Position numbers and translations under genes: made by a program
Assembly (NCBI GenBank): GCA_963795825.1
Contig: CAWCIW010000001.1
Span: forward strand, 868,001 to 932,000
Direction of reading: 5' to 3'
DNA: 64,000 bases
From: BOG-908 sp963795825
GTDB taxonomy: Bacteria; Pseudomonadota; Alphaproteobacteria; Acetobacterales; Acetobacteraceae
Shown: positions 1 through 8,495 of the stretch, one piece after another
Position numbering within the stretch: the stretch's first letter is position 1
How the letters are laid out: every line of letters starts with the position of its first letter
Notes under the pieces: generated by a model
The model's input: only the letters and a program-made list of their open reading frames with translations
What the model was told of the DNA's origin: nothing
Databases searched by the model: none

Positions 1-685
1 CTTTGGCGGCATCCACCGAGAGGGCGCCGGCGGTGATTGCGGCGGCGAAGAGGGTTTCGGCGCGGAATAGGGCGGTGAGCGCCAGGGCTGTGCTGGCCTG
101 GGTGCCGTTCAGGAGGGCCAGGCCTTCTTTGGGGCCTAGGGTCAGGGGGGCGATTTTGGCTTGGGCGAGGGCTTGGGCGGCGGGCATGCGCTGGTTGTTT
201 AGGGTGGCGTCGCCGGTGCCGATCAGGGTTGCGGCCAGGTGGGCCAGGGGGGCCAGGTCACCTGAGGCGCCTACGGAGCCTTTGGCGGGGATGCAGGGGA
301 GCAGGTTGGCTTGCAGGCATTTCAGGATCTGTTCGATGACGATCGGGCGGATGCCGGAGAAGCCTCGGGCCAGGCTTTGGATTTTCAGGGCCATGATCAG
401 GCGGGTGATTTGGGGGGGGAGGTCCGGGCCGGTGCCGGCGGCGTGGGAGAGGACCAGGCGGCGTTGGAGTTCGGCCAGTTTTTCGGGGGGGATGGTGGTT
501 TGGGCCAGGAGGCCGAAGCCGGTGTTTATGCCGTAGGTGGTGCGGTTTTCGGCGACGATTCGCGCGACGGTGGCGGCTGAGGCTTCGATGGCTGGGAGGG
601 ATGCTGGGGATAGGGAGACGGGTTCTCCGGCGGTCAGGTGGCGGAGGTGGGCCAGGGTCAGGGGGGCGCCTAGGGGGATTGTCAT
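1..685 (-). CDS. hutH: Histidine ammonia-lyase, 3' end outside window
   Basis: HutH deaminates L-histidine to urocanate, the first step of histidine degradation in the cytoplasm. About 228 codons are visible. The start is ATG at 685 (MTIPLGAPLT). The N-terminal catalytic region is intact: YGINTGFG with the catalytic Tyr near residue 51, and GSVGASGDLAPLAH with the Ala-Ser-Gly at about 140-142 that cyclises to the MIO electrophile. The rest of the gene (normally about 500 residues) lies beyond base 1. hutU is on the same strand at 1922-3583, but an opposite-strand membrane protein gene and a repeat separate the two, so hutH probably has its own promoter in 686-1102. Confidence 0.93.
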   Translation of the reverse strand, partial: MTIPLGAPLTLAHLRHLTAGEPVSLSPASLPAIEASAATVARIVAENRTTYGINTGFGLLAQTTIPPEKLAELQRRLVLSHAAGTGPDLPPQITRLIMALKIQSLARGFSGIRPIVIEQILKCLQANLLPCIPAKGSVGASGDLAPLAHLAATLIGTGDATLNNQRMPAAQALAQAKIAPLTLGPKEGLALLNGTQASTALALTALFRAETLFAAAITAGALSVDAAK

Positions 686-1102
686 GGCGCGGAGCGGGGT
701 GCGGCGGCGGTGCGTGGGGCCTGGCGCAGTCGGTCCATCGTCATCGCTCGCATCCTGTCGCTGTGGCGTTGTTAGATGTTGTCGGGGGAGGTTTGGCGGA
801 AAGCAAGTTGTGGTGGGAGCGTGCTCCCTCGCGATGGCCTGCGGTTCTGCCGATCGGTATGCGACGGCAGATCGCCTGGCGTCGACGCGGCTTGCGCCGA
901 CGCGGGAGCTGTTCGGGTAGCCGCTTCGGGCAGGCTTGCAGGGCGGGCTGCCTGCGAGACCAGGACGATTCGGCTTTGCGCGGGTGAATGTTTCGTATTG
1001 CGACTGGACGCCTGGCGGGCCAGTATGGGCGCGTAAGGTCGCGCGACAGAAATGCGATTTCGCAATGGTGCGTATGGGACCAGTTTGCAACGGAGTTCTC
1101 GC
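686..1102. other. Intergenic region between divergent genes, no gene seen
   Basis: These 417 bases separate hutH (leftward) from the membrane protein gene (rightward). Both promoters should lie here. The open frames present have atypical, Arg/Ser-rich translations and no recognisable domain. I could not pick out a convincing HutC operator or sigma-70 pair by eye. Confidence 0.5.
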
Positions 1103-1663
1103 ATGGCGGACAGGCAGCAGATCTCGGCGGCACTGGCGTTTCGCGCCGTTATGGCGTCGGCCGGTTATCTGGCGATCGCCGCTTGCGTGTTCATGCTGCT
1201 GGCGGCCGTGCTTCCCGTGGCAACGCTTTCAGCCACCATCAACGGAACAGAGATGGGGGGCTTGCAGGGTGTCGCCGGTGGGGGTGTGAGCGCCACGGGC
1301 GCCACGGCGGGCGGTGTTCTGGGCTGGCTGGCATTGTTTGCGTTTGCAGGCGCCGCGGCGGCGCGCTTCGTTCGCGAGCTGGCGCCGTTTCGAAATCTGG
1401 TGGACTACGCGGCGTTTTCGCTGCTTGCCGCGGCGGTTCTCTGGTCGTTCTATGACGGACCGATTGCAACGCAGGTCCGAACGGTTGGGCAATTGTCCAA
1501 TATGTTCGGTGGTGCGGCAGGCGCACATGCAGGCTCGGGTATGCCGGCACTTGCGGTGTCGGTATCGCCGGGCATAGGCATGCTGTTCGTCGTGCTGGCG
1601 CCGGTCGCGCTGTTTCTGGCGCGCCGACGCGAAGTGGCGGCGGGGATGGTTGTTCCGACTTAG
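1103..1663 (+). CDS. Hypothetical integral membrane protein
   Basis: This is a 186-residue protein not recognised as a named family. The start at 1103 (MADRQQISAAL) is preferred over an in-frame start at 1052 because GGAG sits 7 bases upstream. About four hydrophobic segments are visible: roughly residues 15-40, a Gly/Ala-rich stretch plus helix at 70-90, 105-120 and 155-175. The C-terminus is basic (LARRRE). It lies between hutH and hutU but on the opposite strand, and a full intergenic repeat follows 45 bases after the stop. Nothing links it to histidine metabolism except position. Confidence 0.7.
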   Translation: MADRQQISAALAFRAVMASAGYLAIAACVFMLLAAVLPVATLSATINGTEMGGLQGVAGGGVSATGATAGGVLGWLALFAFAGAAAARFVRELAPFRNLVDYAAFSLLAAAVLWSFYDGPIATQVRTVGQLSNMFGGAAGAHAGSGMPALAVSVSPGIGMLFVVLAPVALFLARRREVAAGMVVPT

Positions 1664-1708
1664 CCAGGGCTGGTATTGAACCACCCGGTCTGGCGCTGAC
1701 TCATGACA

Positions 1709-1885
1709 GCAAGAAAGGCCTTCTTTTTCGAGAAAAAGAAGCAAAAAGCTTTTGCTGTGACGCCTGCACGACGATTTGGCTATCAATGCAGCCGCATCGA
1801 CTTGCAATGCGAAAGTAGGCCTTCGTGCAAGCGTCATAGCAAAAGCTTTTTGGTCCTTTTTCTCGAAAAAGGACTACTTTCTTGT
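1709..1885. repeat. Full intergenic palindromic element, copy 1
   Basis: The left arm has the CTTCTTTTT/AAAAAGAAG hairpin (about 1720-1740) followed by CAAAAAGCTTTTG and GACGCCTGCAC. The right arm is the inverted counterpart with a GTCCTTTTT/AAAAAGGAC hairpin (about 1853-1874). The interior carries tgcagccgcatc and acttgcaa, which reappear in reverse orientation in the copy at 41352-41533. It sits between convergent genes (membrane protein and hutU). Confidence 0.85.
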
Positions 1886-1921
1886 CTGCCTTGAATGCGT
1901 CGATCTCAACGTTTGTCGGTA

Positions 1922-3583
1922 TTACTTCCTGGCGATCATCGGCAGATCCAACCCGAACCGCTGTGCGCAGTCGATAGCGCGTTCGTACCCCGCGTCGGCG
2001 TGGCGCATGACGCCGGTGGCGGGGTCGTTCCAGAGGACGCGTTCGAGGCGGGCATCGGCGTCGGCGGTGCCGTCGCACACGATCACCATGCCGCTGTGCT
2101 GCGAGTAGCCCATGCCGACGCCGCCGCCGTGGTGTAACGACACCCAGGTCGCACCACTGGCGGTGTTTAGCAGGGCGTTCAGAAGGGGCCAGTCGCTCAC
2201 TGCGTCCGATCCATCCTGCATTGATTCGGTTTCGCGGTTGGGGCTGGCTACGCTGCCGCTGTCGAGGTGGTCGCGGCCGATTACGATGGGGGCTTTTACG
2301 CGGCCGGTGCGGACTAGGTCGTTGAAGGCGAGGCCTACGCGGTGGCGGTCGCCGAGGCCGAGCCAGCAGATGCGGGCGGGGAGGCCTTGGAAGCGTATGC
2401 GTTTGCTGGCGTGGGCGAGCCAGGTGTGCAGGGCGGTGTCGTTTGGCATCAGGGCGGCTACTGTTTCGTCGGTGATGCGTATGTCGTCTGGGTCGCCGGA
2501 GAGGGCTACCCAGCGGAACGGGCCTTTTCCTTCGCAGAAGAGTGGGCGGATGTACGCGGGGACGAAGCCTGGGAAGTCGAAAGCGTCGGCCAGGCCTTCA
2601 TCTTTGGCGACCTGGCGGATGTTGTTGCCGTAATCGACGGTGGGGATTCCGGCGCGGTGGAAGCCGAGCATGGCTTCTACGTGGGCGCGCATCGAGGTTT
2701 TTGCGGCGGCGGCGACGGCGGTGGGATCGGTGGTGCGGCGGTGTTCCCATTCTGCGACGGTCCAGCCGGCGGGGAGGTAGCCGTTTGTGGGGTCGTGGGC
2801 GGAGGTTTGGTCTGTGACGATGTCTGGGCGGATGCCGCGGGCGAGGATTTCGGGAAAGAGGTCGGCGGCGTTGCCTTGCAGGCCTATGGAGATTGGGGTG
2901 TTGGTGGATTTGGCGCGGGCTAGCAATTCCAGCGCCTGGTCTAGGGTTTCCGCTTGGGCGTCTAGGTATTTTGTTTCCAGGCGTTTTTCTATGCGGGATT
3001 GTTGGGCTTCTATGGCTAGCATGGATGCGCCGGCTAGGGTGGCGGCCAGGGGTTGGGCGCCGCCCATGCCGCCTAGGCCGGCGGTTAGGATCCATTTTCC
3101 GGCTAGGGAGCCGTTGAAGTGTTGGCGGCCGATTTCGATGAATGTTTCGTAGGTGCCTTGGACTATTCCTTGGCTGCCGATGTAGATCCAGCTGCCGGCT
3201 GTCATTTGGCCGTACATCATCAGACCCAGGCGATCCAGGTGCGAGAAGTGTTCCCAGGTGGCCCAGTGGGGGACCAGGTTCGAGTTTGCTATTAGGACGC
3301 GGGGGGCGTTTGCGTGGGTGCGGAATATGCCGGCGGGTTTGCCGGACTGGACTAGTAGGGTTTGTTCTTCGGTCAGGGTGGTCAGGGCGGCTACTATGGC
3401 GTCGTAGCAGGGCCAGTTTCGCGCGGCTTTGCCGATGCCGCCGTAGACGACCAGGTCTTCGGGGCGTTCGGCTACGTCTGGGTCCAGGTTGTTCATTAGC
3501 ATGCGCAGGGGGGCTTCGGTTTGCCAGGAGCGCGCGGTGAGGTTGGGGCCGGTGGCGGCGCGTATCTGTCGGATGTTCTTCAT
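1922..3583 (-). CDS. hutU: Urocanate hydratase
   Basis: HutU converts urocanate to imidazolonepropionate using tightly bound NAD+, the second step of histidine degradation. The product is 553 residues, the usual length. The start MKNIRQIRAATG at 3583 fits the family N-terminus better than an upstream in-frame ATG at 3625. Visible signatures are GLGGMGGAQP (dinucleotide-binding loop), the TDQTSAHDP segment, ICWLGLGDRHRVGLAFN with the conserved catalytic-region Cys, and HHGGGVGMGYSQHSG. The top strand here is strikingly G/T-rich although the gene is read from the bottom strand, a trait shared with hutH, gltX and comEC. Confidence 0.96.
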   Translation of the reverse strand: MKNIRQIRAATGPNLTARSWQTEAPLRMLMNNLDPDVAERPEDLVVYGGIGKAARNWPCYDAIVAALTTLTEEQTLLVQSGKPAGIFRTHANAPRVLIANSNLVPHWATWEHFSHLDRLGLMMYGQMTAGSWIYIGSQGIVQGTYETFIEIGRQHFNGSLAGKWILTAGLGGMGGAQPLAATLAGASMLAIEAQQSRIEKRLETKYLDAQAETLDQALELLARAKSTNTPISIGLQGNAADLFPEILARGIRPDIVTDQTSAHDPTNGYLPAGWTVAEWEHRRTTDPTAVAAAAKTSMRAHVEAMLGFHRAGIPTVDYGNNIRQVAKDEGLADAFDFPGFVPAYIRPLFCEGKGPFRWVALSGDPDDIRITDETVAALMPNDTALHTWLAHASKRIRFQGLPARICWLGLGDRHRVGLAFNDLVRTGRVKAPIVIGRDHLDSGSVASPNRETESMQDGSDAVSDWPLLNALLNTASGATWVSLHHGGGVGMGYSQHSGMVIVCDGTADADARLERVLWNDPATGVMRHADAGYERAIDCAQRFGLDLPMIARK

Positions 3584-3740
3584 GAGCGGGCGGCCTGCGA
3601 TCCGGTGGGGAGATGCGGCCAGCATAGCAATTGGCTCGGCGGAATGACATCACCGGCGGGCTGGTGCGTTGCCGCAACAAGCGCGCCCTGATGTCTGTCG
3701 GTGGCCGGCGCTGAACCGGCGACGGCGGGAGGGTGTAATC

Positions 3741-3998
3741 ATGGCCGAGCCTATTCGGCGCGTTTCTGCATGCCAGGCCGGGCGAGGAAGAGCCGGTGGA
3801 AACCGCGGCACTGGCTTGCGTGGCGCCGACGCGGGCGGAAGCCGGCGACGAGATTTATGTGCTGACCCAGGACGGCGAGGATGCGTCGATGTTCATGTTC
3901 ATCGAGCACTGGAAGAGCCGCTCGACGCGCATAGGCGGATGCCGCATTTGCAGGCGCTGGTGGGCGCGCCGGACTCACGGGTGTTCATGCCGGTCTGA
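3741..3998 (+). pseudogene. ABM-domain monooxygenase-like gene, frameshifted
   Basis: Three reading frames join into one antibiotic-biosynthesis-monooxygenase (YgiN-like) domain. MAEPIR begins at ATG 3741. After a shift near 3755-3765, the frame reading FLHARPGEEEPVETAAL through TRAEAGDEIYVLTQDGED to FIEHWKSR follows. After a second shift near 3920, LDAHRRMPHLQALVG and DSRVFMPV finish at the TGA ending 3998. The order TRAEAG, FIEHW, LDAH..PHLQAL is typical of small (about 85-residue) ABM proteins. Two shifts in 260 bases make real decay more likely than a single sequencing slip, although both remain possible. Confidence 0.7.
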
Positions 3999-4126
3999 CG
4001 CGGAGCGGCCGGGCCGGGCGCCGTGGTTTGGTTGCAGGCCCGGCTCGGATTCCAGTTGACAGGCGCTGCTTCAGGCGGGAGCAAGGGCTGTCAAACATGT
4101 AACGGTAATGAGGGGGCGGAGCATAC

Positions 4127-6250
4127 ATGCGGTTCAGGTCGGATCTGGCGTTGTCTGTTGTTGCGGGGGCCGCTTTGGGCCTTGGCGGATTGGTGTCGGC
4201 GGCGCGCGCCGAAGCGCCGCGCCTGGTGGTGCAGGCGATCGACGAGCTGCAGACGGTGGCGTTGCCGGGCAATGTGCGCGCCGAAGCGCAGCAGGCCAAC
4301 GACCGCGGGCCGGTAGCCGACGATTTCCGGCTGGAGCACATGCAGCTCCTGCTCGCACGGCCGGCGGAGACGGAAGCCGCGCTGGGCGCGTTCATCGACA
4401 GGCTGCACGATCCGGCGTCGCCGCTGTTCCACCACTGGATCGATGCGGCGCAGTTCGGCCAGTCGTTCGGGCCCGCCACGGCGGATGTGGACGCGGTGGT
4501 GGGCTGGCTGCAGGGGCATGGTTTCCGCGTCGATACGGTGCAGCCCGGCCGCATGATGATCGATTTCAGCGGGACCGCCGCGCAGGTGCGCCAGGCGTTC
4601 CACACGGAGATACACACCCTCGACGTGCAGGGCGCCCGGCATATCGCCAACATGGCCAATCCGCGCGTTCCGGCAGCCCTTGCCGGCGTGGTGCGCGGCG
4701 TGGTGTCGCTGCACGATTTCCGGCCGCATACGAATTTCCAGCCGCGCCCGGCCTACACGTTCAAAAGCAACGGCGAGACGCTGTATGCCGTGGTGCCGGC
4801 CGACCTCGCCACGATCTACAACTTCAATCCGCTGTTCGCCGCGGGCATTTCCGGCCAGGGCCAGACAATCGCGGTTATCGAAGACACCAACGTGTACAGT
4901 CTCGATGACTGGACGCGGTTCCGCTCGGTCTTCGGGCTGTCCGGCTACACTTCCGGCAGCCTGGTGCAGGTGCATCCGGCGCCGGCCAGCGGTGCGAACA
5001 ACTGCCGCAATCCCGGCGTGCTGCCCGGCAACGAGGGCGAGGCGACGCTGGATGCCGAATGGGCCAGCGCCGGCGCGCCGAGTGCCGCGATCCAGGTGGC
5101 GTCCTGCGCGGACACGGCGACGACGTTCGGCGGGCTGATCGCGCTGCAGAACCTGCTGGCGAGCCCGACGCCGCCTGCCGTGGTGAGCATCAGCTACGGC
5201 GAATGCGAGGTGCAGAACGGTGCGACGGCGAATGCCGCGTACAACACCATCTACCAGCAGGCGGTGGCGGCCGGCGTTTCGGTGTTCGTATCGTCCGGCG
5301 ACGAGGGGGCGGCGAGCTGCGACGCGAACCAGAGCGTGGCCGCGCATGGCATCGCGGTGAGCGGCTTCGCGTCCACGCCGTATAACGTGGCCGTGGGCGG
5401 CACGGATTTCGGCGACACCTACGCCAAGAAGAACAGCACCTACTGGTCGGCGAAGAACGGTGCCGCGGGTGGTTCGGCGAAATCCTACATACCGGAAATC
5501 CCATGGAACGATTCCTGCGCCAGCACCCTGATCGCCACGACGGAGGGCTTCAAGACCAGCTACGGGACGGACGGGTTCTGCAACAGCACGCAAGGCGCGG
5601 ACTTCCTCACGACCGCGAGCGGCAGCGGCGGGCCGAGCAAATGCGCCACCGGATTTGCCACAATCAACGGCGTGGTGAGCGGCACGTGCAAGGGATATGC
5701 GAAACCGGCCTGGCAGCATCTGCTGGGCGTACCGGCCGACGGGGTGCGTGACATCCCCGACGTGTCGCTGTTCGCCGCCAATGGCGTCTGGGGGCATTAC
5801 TTCATCTATTGCGATAGCGATGCGTCGGACCAGGAGACCTGCACGGGCGCGCCGAGCGCCTGGTCGGGTGCGGGCGGCACCTCGTTCTCGGCACCGATCG
5901 TGGCCGCGATCCAGGCGCTGGTGAACCAGAAGACGGGTTCCAGCCAGGGCAATCCGAACCCCACGCTGTATGCGCTCGCCAAGGCGGAATACGGCAAGAC
6001 CGGCAGTGCCATCTGCGGGTCTTCGCTCGGTGTGAAGGCGGATAGTGGTTGCCTGTTCTACGACGTGACGCAGGGCGACATGGATGTGAACTGCACGGGC
6101 ACCCACGATTGCTATTTGCCGAGCGGCAAGAACGGCGTGCTCTCCACCAGCTCCACGCAGTATCTCAAGGCGTATGGCGCGCGTAAGGGCTGGGATTTCG
6201 CCACCGGGATCGGGACGCTGAACGCGGCCAACCTGGTCAATAACTGGTAG
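4127..6250 (+). CDS. Sedolisin (S53) family acid serine protease precursor
   Basis: This is a secreted pro-kumamolisin-type endopeptidase of 707 residues. It has a signal peptide (residues 1-28, ending SAARAEA), a pro-domain (about 30-200: FIDRLHDPASPLFHHW, MIDFSGTAAQVRQAFHTEIH) and a catalytic domain. The Ser-Glu-Asp triad is visible: E305 and D309 in GNEGEATLDAEW, and S586 in GGTSFSAPIVAA. The oxyanion Asp lies in SSGDEGA. The start at ATG 4127 has GGCGGAG 6 bases upstream. S53 enzymes typically work at low pH, consistent with an acidic habitat. A rho-independent terminator follows, so the gene is probably monocistronic. Substrate specificity cannot be read from sequence. Confidence 0.95.
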   Translation: MRFRSDLALSVVAGAALGLGGLVSAARAEAPRLVVQAIDELQTVALPGNVRAEAQQANDRGPVADDFRLEHMQLLLARPAETEAALGAFIDRLHDPASPLFHHWIDAAQFGQSFGPATADVDAVVGWLQGHGFRVDTVQPGRMMIDFSGTAAQVRQAFHTEIHTLDVQGARHIANMANPRVPAALAGVVRGVVSLHDFRPHTNFQPRPAYTFKSNGETLYAVVPADLATIYNFNPLFAAGISGQGQTIAVIEDTNVYSLDDWTRFRSVFGLSGYTSGSLVQVHPAPASGANNCRNPGVLPGNEGEATLDAEWASAGAPSAAIQVASCADTATTFGGLIALQNLLASPTPPAVVSISYGECEVQNGATANAAYNTIYQQAVAAGVSVFVSSGDEGAASCDANQSVAAHGIAVSGFASTPYNVAVGGTDFGDTYAKKNSTYWSAKNGAAGGSAKSYIPEIPWNDSCASTLIATTEGFKTSYGTDGFCNSTQGADFLTTASGSGGPSKCATGFATINGVVSGTCKGYAKPAWQHLLGVPADGVRDIPDVSLFAANGVWGHYFIYCDSDASDQETCTGAPSAWSGAGGTSFSAPIVAAIQALVNQKTGSSQGNPNPTLYALAKAEYGKTGSAICGSSLGVKADSGCLFYDVTQGDMDVNCTGTHDCYLPSGKNGVLSTSSTQYLKAYGARKGWDFATGIGTLNAANLVNNW

Positions 6251-6267
6251 CATTTGGCTTTAAGTGC

Positions 6268-6300
6268 GGGCGCGCCCGGGGTCCTGGGCGCGCCTTTTTT
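6268..6300 (+). terminator. Rho-independent terminator of the sedolisin gene
   Basis: GGGCGCGCC and its complement form a GC-rich stem with a short GGGGTCCT-type loop, followed directly by TTTTTT at 6295-6300. It starts 18 bases after the stop codon at 6250. Confidence 0.85.
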
Positions 6301-6391
6301 GTGCGTTGCGGCAGCAGGCGCCGTGCTGCGGCGGTTTCGGATTTGCGAGATTGCTGCTAGCGTTTCGGCAACCGTCGGGAGGCGGTCCGGG

Positions 6392-7408
6392 ATGTTTACA
6401 TATACCGAGTGCGCGCGGATGGCGGATGCGATCTATTACGCATCACCGAGCCAGCAGCTTACCGTGGAGGGGCGGCAGGCGATGGCGGCCGTGGGCTGCG
6501 ATTTCGTGCTCAGCCGGGAGAATGCGGGCGCGCTGTATCGCGCCGGGGTGTGGCGCAAGGGCGGCTGGATGGCGTTCGTGGTGCGCGGCACGGTGCCGAA
6601 ACATTGGCCGCCGACGAATTTGATCCAGGATGCGGAGATGAAGCTGCTGGATGCGGTGCCGGTGGCGCTGCTGCGGCTGGCGGTGGCCGATATCGAGGCG
6701 CAGGTGCGGCCGCGTTCAGGGCAGCGCTGGATCGTGGTGGGGCATTCGCTTGGCGGGGCGGTGGCGCAGGCGCTGGGGTTTCTGTACGGCGTGCCGTTCG
6801 TGACGTTCGACGCGCCTGGCATGCGGTACGATGTGATGCGGCGCGGCTGGGCCAAGGCGAGCGCGCAGGCGGTGGGCGGGGTGGGTTCGGACCTGCTGAG
6901 CATACTGCCGGGGTTTCGACAGATCTACGATGCGGCTTATCGGGCTACGCCGGCGTTGGATATGCCGAGCGATGCTGCGCGCGCGGCGCTTTCGCGGGCG
7001 ACGCGGGAGCCGGTGGATAATGCGGCCAAGGGATTGCCGGATATCGAGCGCCAGCTTGGGTTCAATATCGCGCACCGCAAGGACGTGATCCACAAGCTTA
7101 CGGGCCCGCCGATCGGGATGCCGTATCGCGAGGATGTGGATTTTCCGCTATCCGCGGCGGAGGTTCCGACGTTGTTGCGGGCGGTGGCGCTTGCGATGCC
7201 CGGGGTTCAGGTGGGGTTGGATTTGAAGCAGTGGGCGACTGATGCTTTGCGGTATCATGACAGCAAGGCTTTGGCGGATTGGGTGGACGGGCATAATTGG
7301 GGCGGGGAGTGTCCGGTGGATGCGGGGCCTGGGGCTGGGGGGCGGGTTTCGTATTTTGCGCCTTCTTATATGTCGGCGCCTGGGTGGGAGGAGGGGGTTC
7401 GGCGGTGA
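6392..7408 (+). CDS. Lipase class 3-like alpha/beta hydrolase
   Basis: This is a 338-residue hydrolase. GGGAGG at 6377-6382 decides the start at ATG 6392 (MFTYTECARMADAIYY); the longer open frame back to 6254 runs into the upstream terminator. The nucleophile elbow GHSLGG is at about residue 118, preceded by RWIVV, the usual beta5-turn-alpha arrangement. TFDAPG follows about 20 residues later, and a late His in ADWVDGHNW could complete the triad. There is no signal peptide. An amidase-like protein and a small membrane protein follow on the same strand, a layout reminiscent of secreted-effector cassettes. Esterase activity is inferred from family only. Confidence 0.75.
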   Translation: MFTYTECARMADAIYYASPSQQLTVEGRQAMAAVGCDFVLSRENAGALYRAGVWRKGGWMAFVVRGTVPKHWPPTNLIQDAEMKLLDAVPVALLRLAVADIEAQVRPRSGQRWIVVGHSLGGAVAQALGFLYGVPFVTFDAPGMRYDVMRRGWAKASAQAVGGVGSDLLSILPGFRQIYDAAYRATPALDMPSDAARAALSRATREPVDNAAKGLPDIERQLGFNIAHRKDVIHKLTGPPIGMPYREDVDFPLSAAEVPTLLRAVALAMPGVQVGLDLKQWATDALRYHDSKALADWVDGHNWGGECPVDAGPGAGGRVSYFAPSYMSAPGWEEGVRR

Positions 7409-7467
7409 GGCTGGCGGTGCTAGGGCGTGAATGCCGCCTTCGATAGTCACCGGTCAGTTTTGGTATT

Positions 7468-8013
7468 TTGCGAAGACTTGGCCACGCGACGGAACGATGG
7501 TGTGTGCATCTAGGCGAAGTTCGTCAGCGGTTTGATGCTGAAGTCAGAGGGAAAGTAGCGGCGATAGCACTCAGCTATGTTGGGTCGCAGGCCTGGGCCG
7601 ACAGCGCCGCCAAGGAGGACTACCCGGCCAATACCAACAAATGCAATTTGTTTGTTTATGATGTGCTCAGCCAAGCTGGTGCGACACCCGGTCTGCCGCA
7701 CGGGCATTGGTATTGGCATCGGTATCCACCCAATGCTGGCGATTGGGCCAATCCCAGCTACAACATTGCTCATTGGCGGGTGCTTCGGCCAGGCGAGACG
7801 CCGGGTCCGGGCGATGTGATTGCGCAGAGCATCGCCTATTCCGACGCGACCGGACACACGATGATTGTAGGTTCGGCCGATTTCGTCATCGGAACGGGCG
7901 ATCGTGGACCGGGGCCGCACGGCACGATCGAGTATGTTCCAAGGCCACCGGCGCTGGGGCCTCGCCCGCTCGGGCCAGAGGTGTTTCGTCGTTACAACTC
8001 TTCGGTGCAGTAG
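7468..8013 (+). CDS. CHAP/NlpC-like peptidoglycan amidase-type protein
   Basis: The product is up to 181 residues and its start is unsure: TTG 7468, or GTG 7504, which would remove 12 residues. The core resembles Cys-His amidases: NTNKCNLFVYDVLSQAG (Cys followed by a helix), AGDWANP, RPGETPGPGDVIA, then SDATGHTMIVG with the likely catalytic His. This order occurs in cell-wall amidases and some type VI secretion amidase effectors. No signal peptide is evident. It lies 60 bases after the lipase-like gene and 14 bases before a small membrane protein. Function as a secreted toxin is inference only. Confidence 0.6.
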   Translation: MRRLGHATERWCVHLGEVRQRFDAEVRGKVAAIALSYVGSQAWADSAAKEDYPANTNKCNLFVYDVLSQAGATPGLPHGHWYWHRYPPNAGDWANPSYNIAHWRVLRPGETPGPGDVIAQSIAYSDATGHTMIVGSADFVIGTGDRGPGPHGTIEYVPRPPALGPRPLGPEVFRRYNSSVQ

Positions 8014-8027
8014 GGGTGGGTTTTGCG

Positions 8028-8444
8028 ATGAACATGCGGTTGACTATACCGGTATTGCGGGCGGGCAGCGCGTTGTTGGCTGGCGGGTTGGGCTTCACGC
8101 TTGCCATGAACCTCCTGGACACGGAGGCTGGGGGCGGGCAGCTGAGCGGTCCGTTGATCCGACTATGTCTTGGCGGCAGCGTGGTGCTATTGCTTTGCGC
8201 TGTGTTGGTTTTTGTGCGGCCTGGGGTTGTGGGGTGGTTGGCTCTGCTGGGAGCAGGTTCTTGTCTGCCATTGTTCTTGTATCGTGTGGCACCGTCGTTG
8301 CTGTCGTGGGCGTCGAGTGCGCCGGCATCAATCGTTCAGGATGGGTTCTTCAACCTTGATCCCCTGGGGATTGGCGGCTTGCTGGCAACAGGCTTCTTGT
8401 GGCTCGCTTATGCGAAAACTTCAATATACCTGGATCATATGTAA
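8028..8444 (+). CDS. Small hypothetical membrane protein next to the amidase-like gene
   Basis: The gene encodes 138 residues with about four hydrophobic segments (residues 5-25, 40-62, 66-88, 112-130). The start ATG 8028 (MNMRLTIPV) lies 15 bases after the amidase stop, with a G-rich stretch (GGGGTGGG) upstream as a possible ribosome binding site. The frame also stays open upstream to 7707, but that part overlaps the amidase gene and is a shadow. Tight coupling suggests co-transcription. A protective (immunity-like) role toward the amidase is possible but unproven; no family is recognised. Confidence 0.55.
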   Translation: MNMRLTIPVLRAGSALLAGGLGFTLAMNLLDTEAGGGQLSGPLIRLCLGGSVVLLLCAVLVFVRPGVVGWLALLGAGSCLPLFLYRVAPSLLSWASSAPASIVQDGFFNLDPLGIGGLLATGFLWLAYAKTSIYLDHM

Positions 8445-8495
8445 CCCGCCCGGGACGTTTCACAACCGCTTTGATCTCAGGCAAAATGGAACCGC

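Noticed and set aside
1703..1894. Small frames inside the repeats (peptides with FSRKRTKKLL or FFEKKDQKAF)
   Set aside because: The same peptides recur at every repeat because the repeats are palindromic and A/T-rich. They are translations of the element, not genes.
4091..6253. Leftward frame of 720 codons opposite the sedolisin gene
   Set aside because: The sedolisin on the other strand has a complete triad, signal peptide and terminator; this frame is its shadow.
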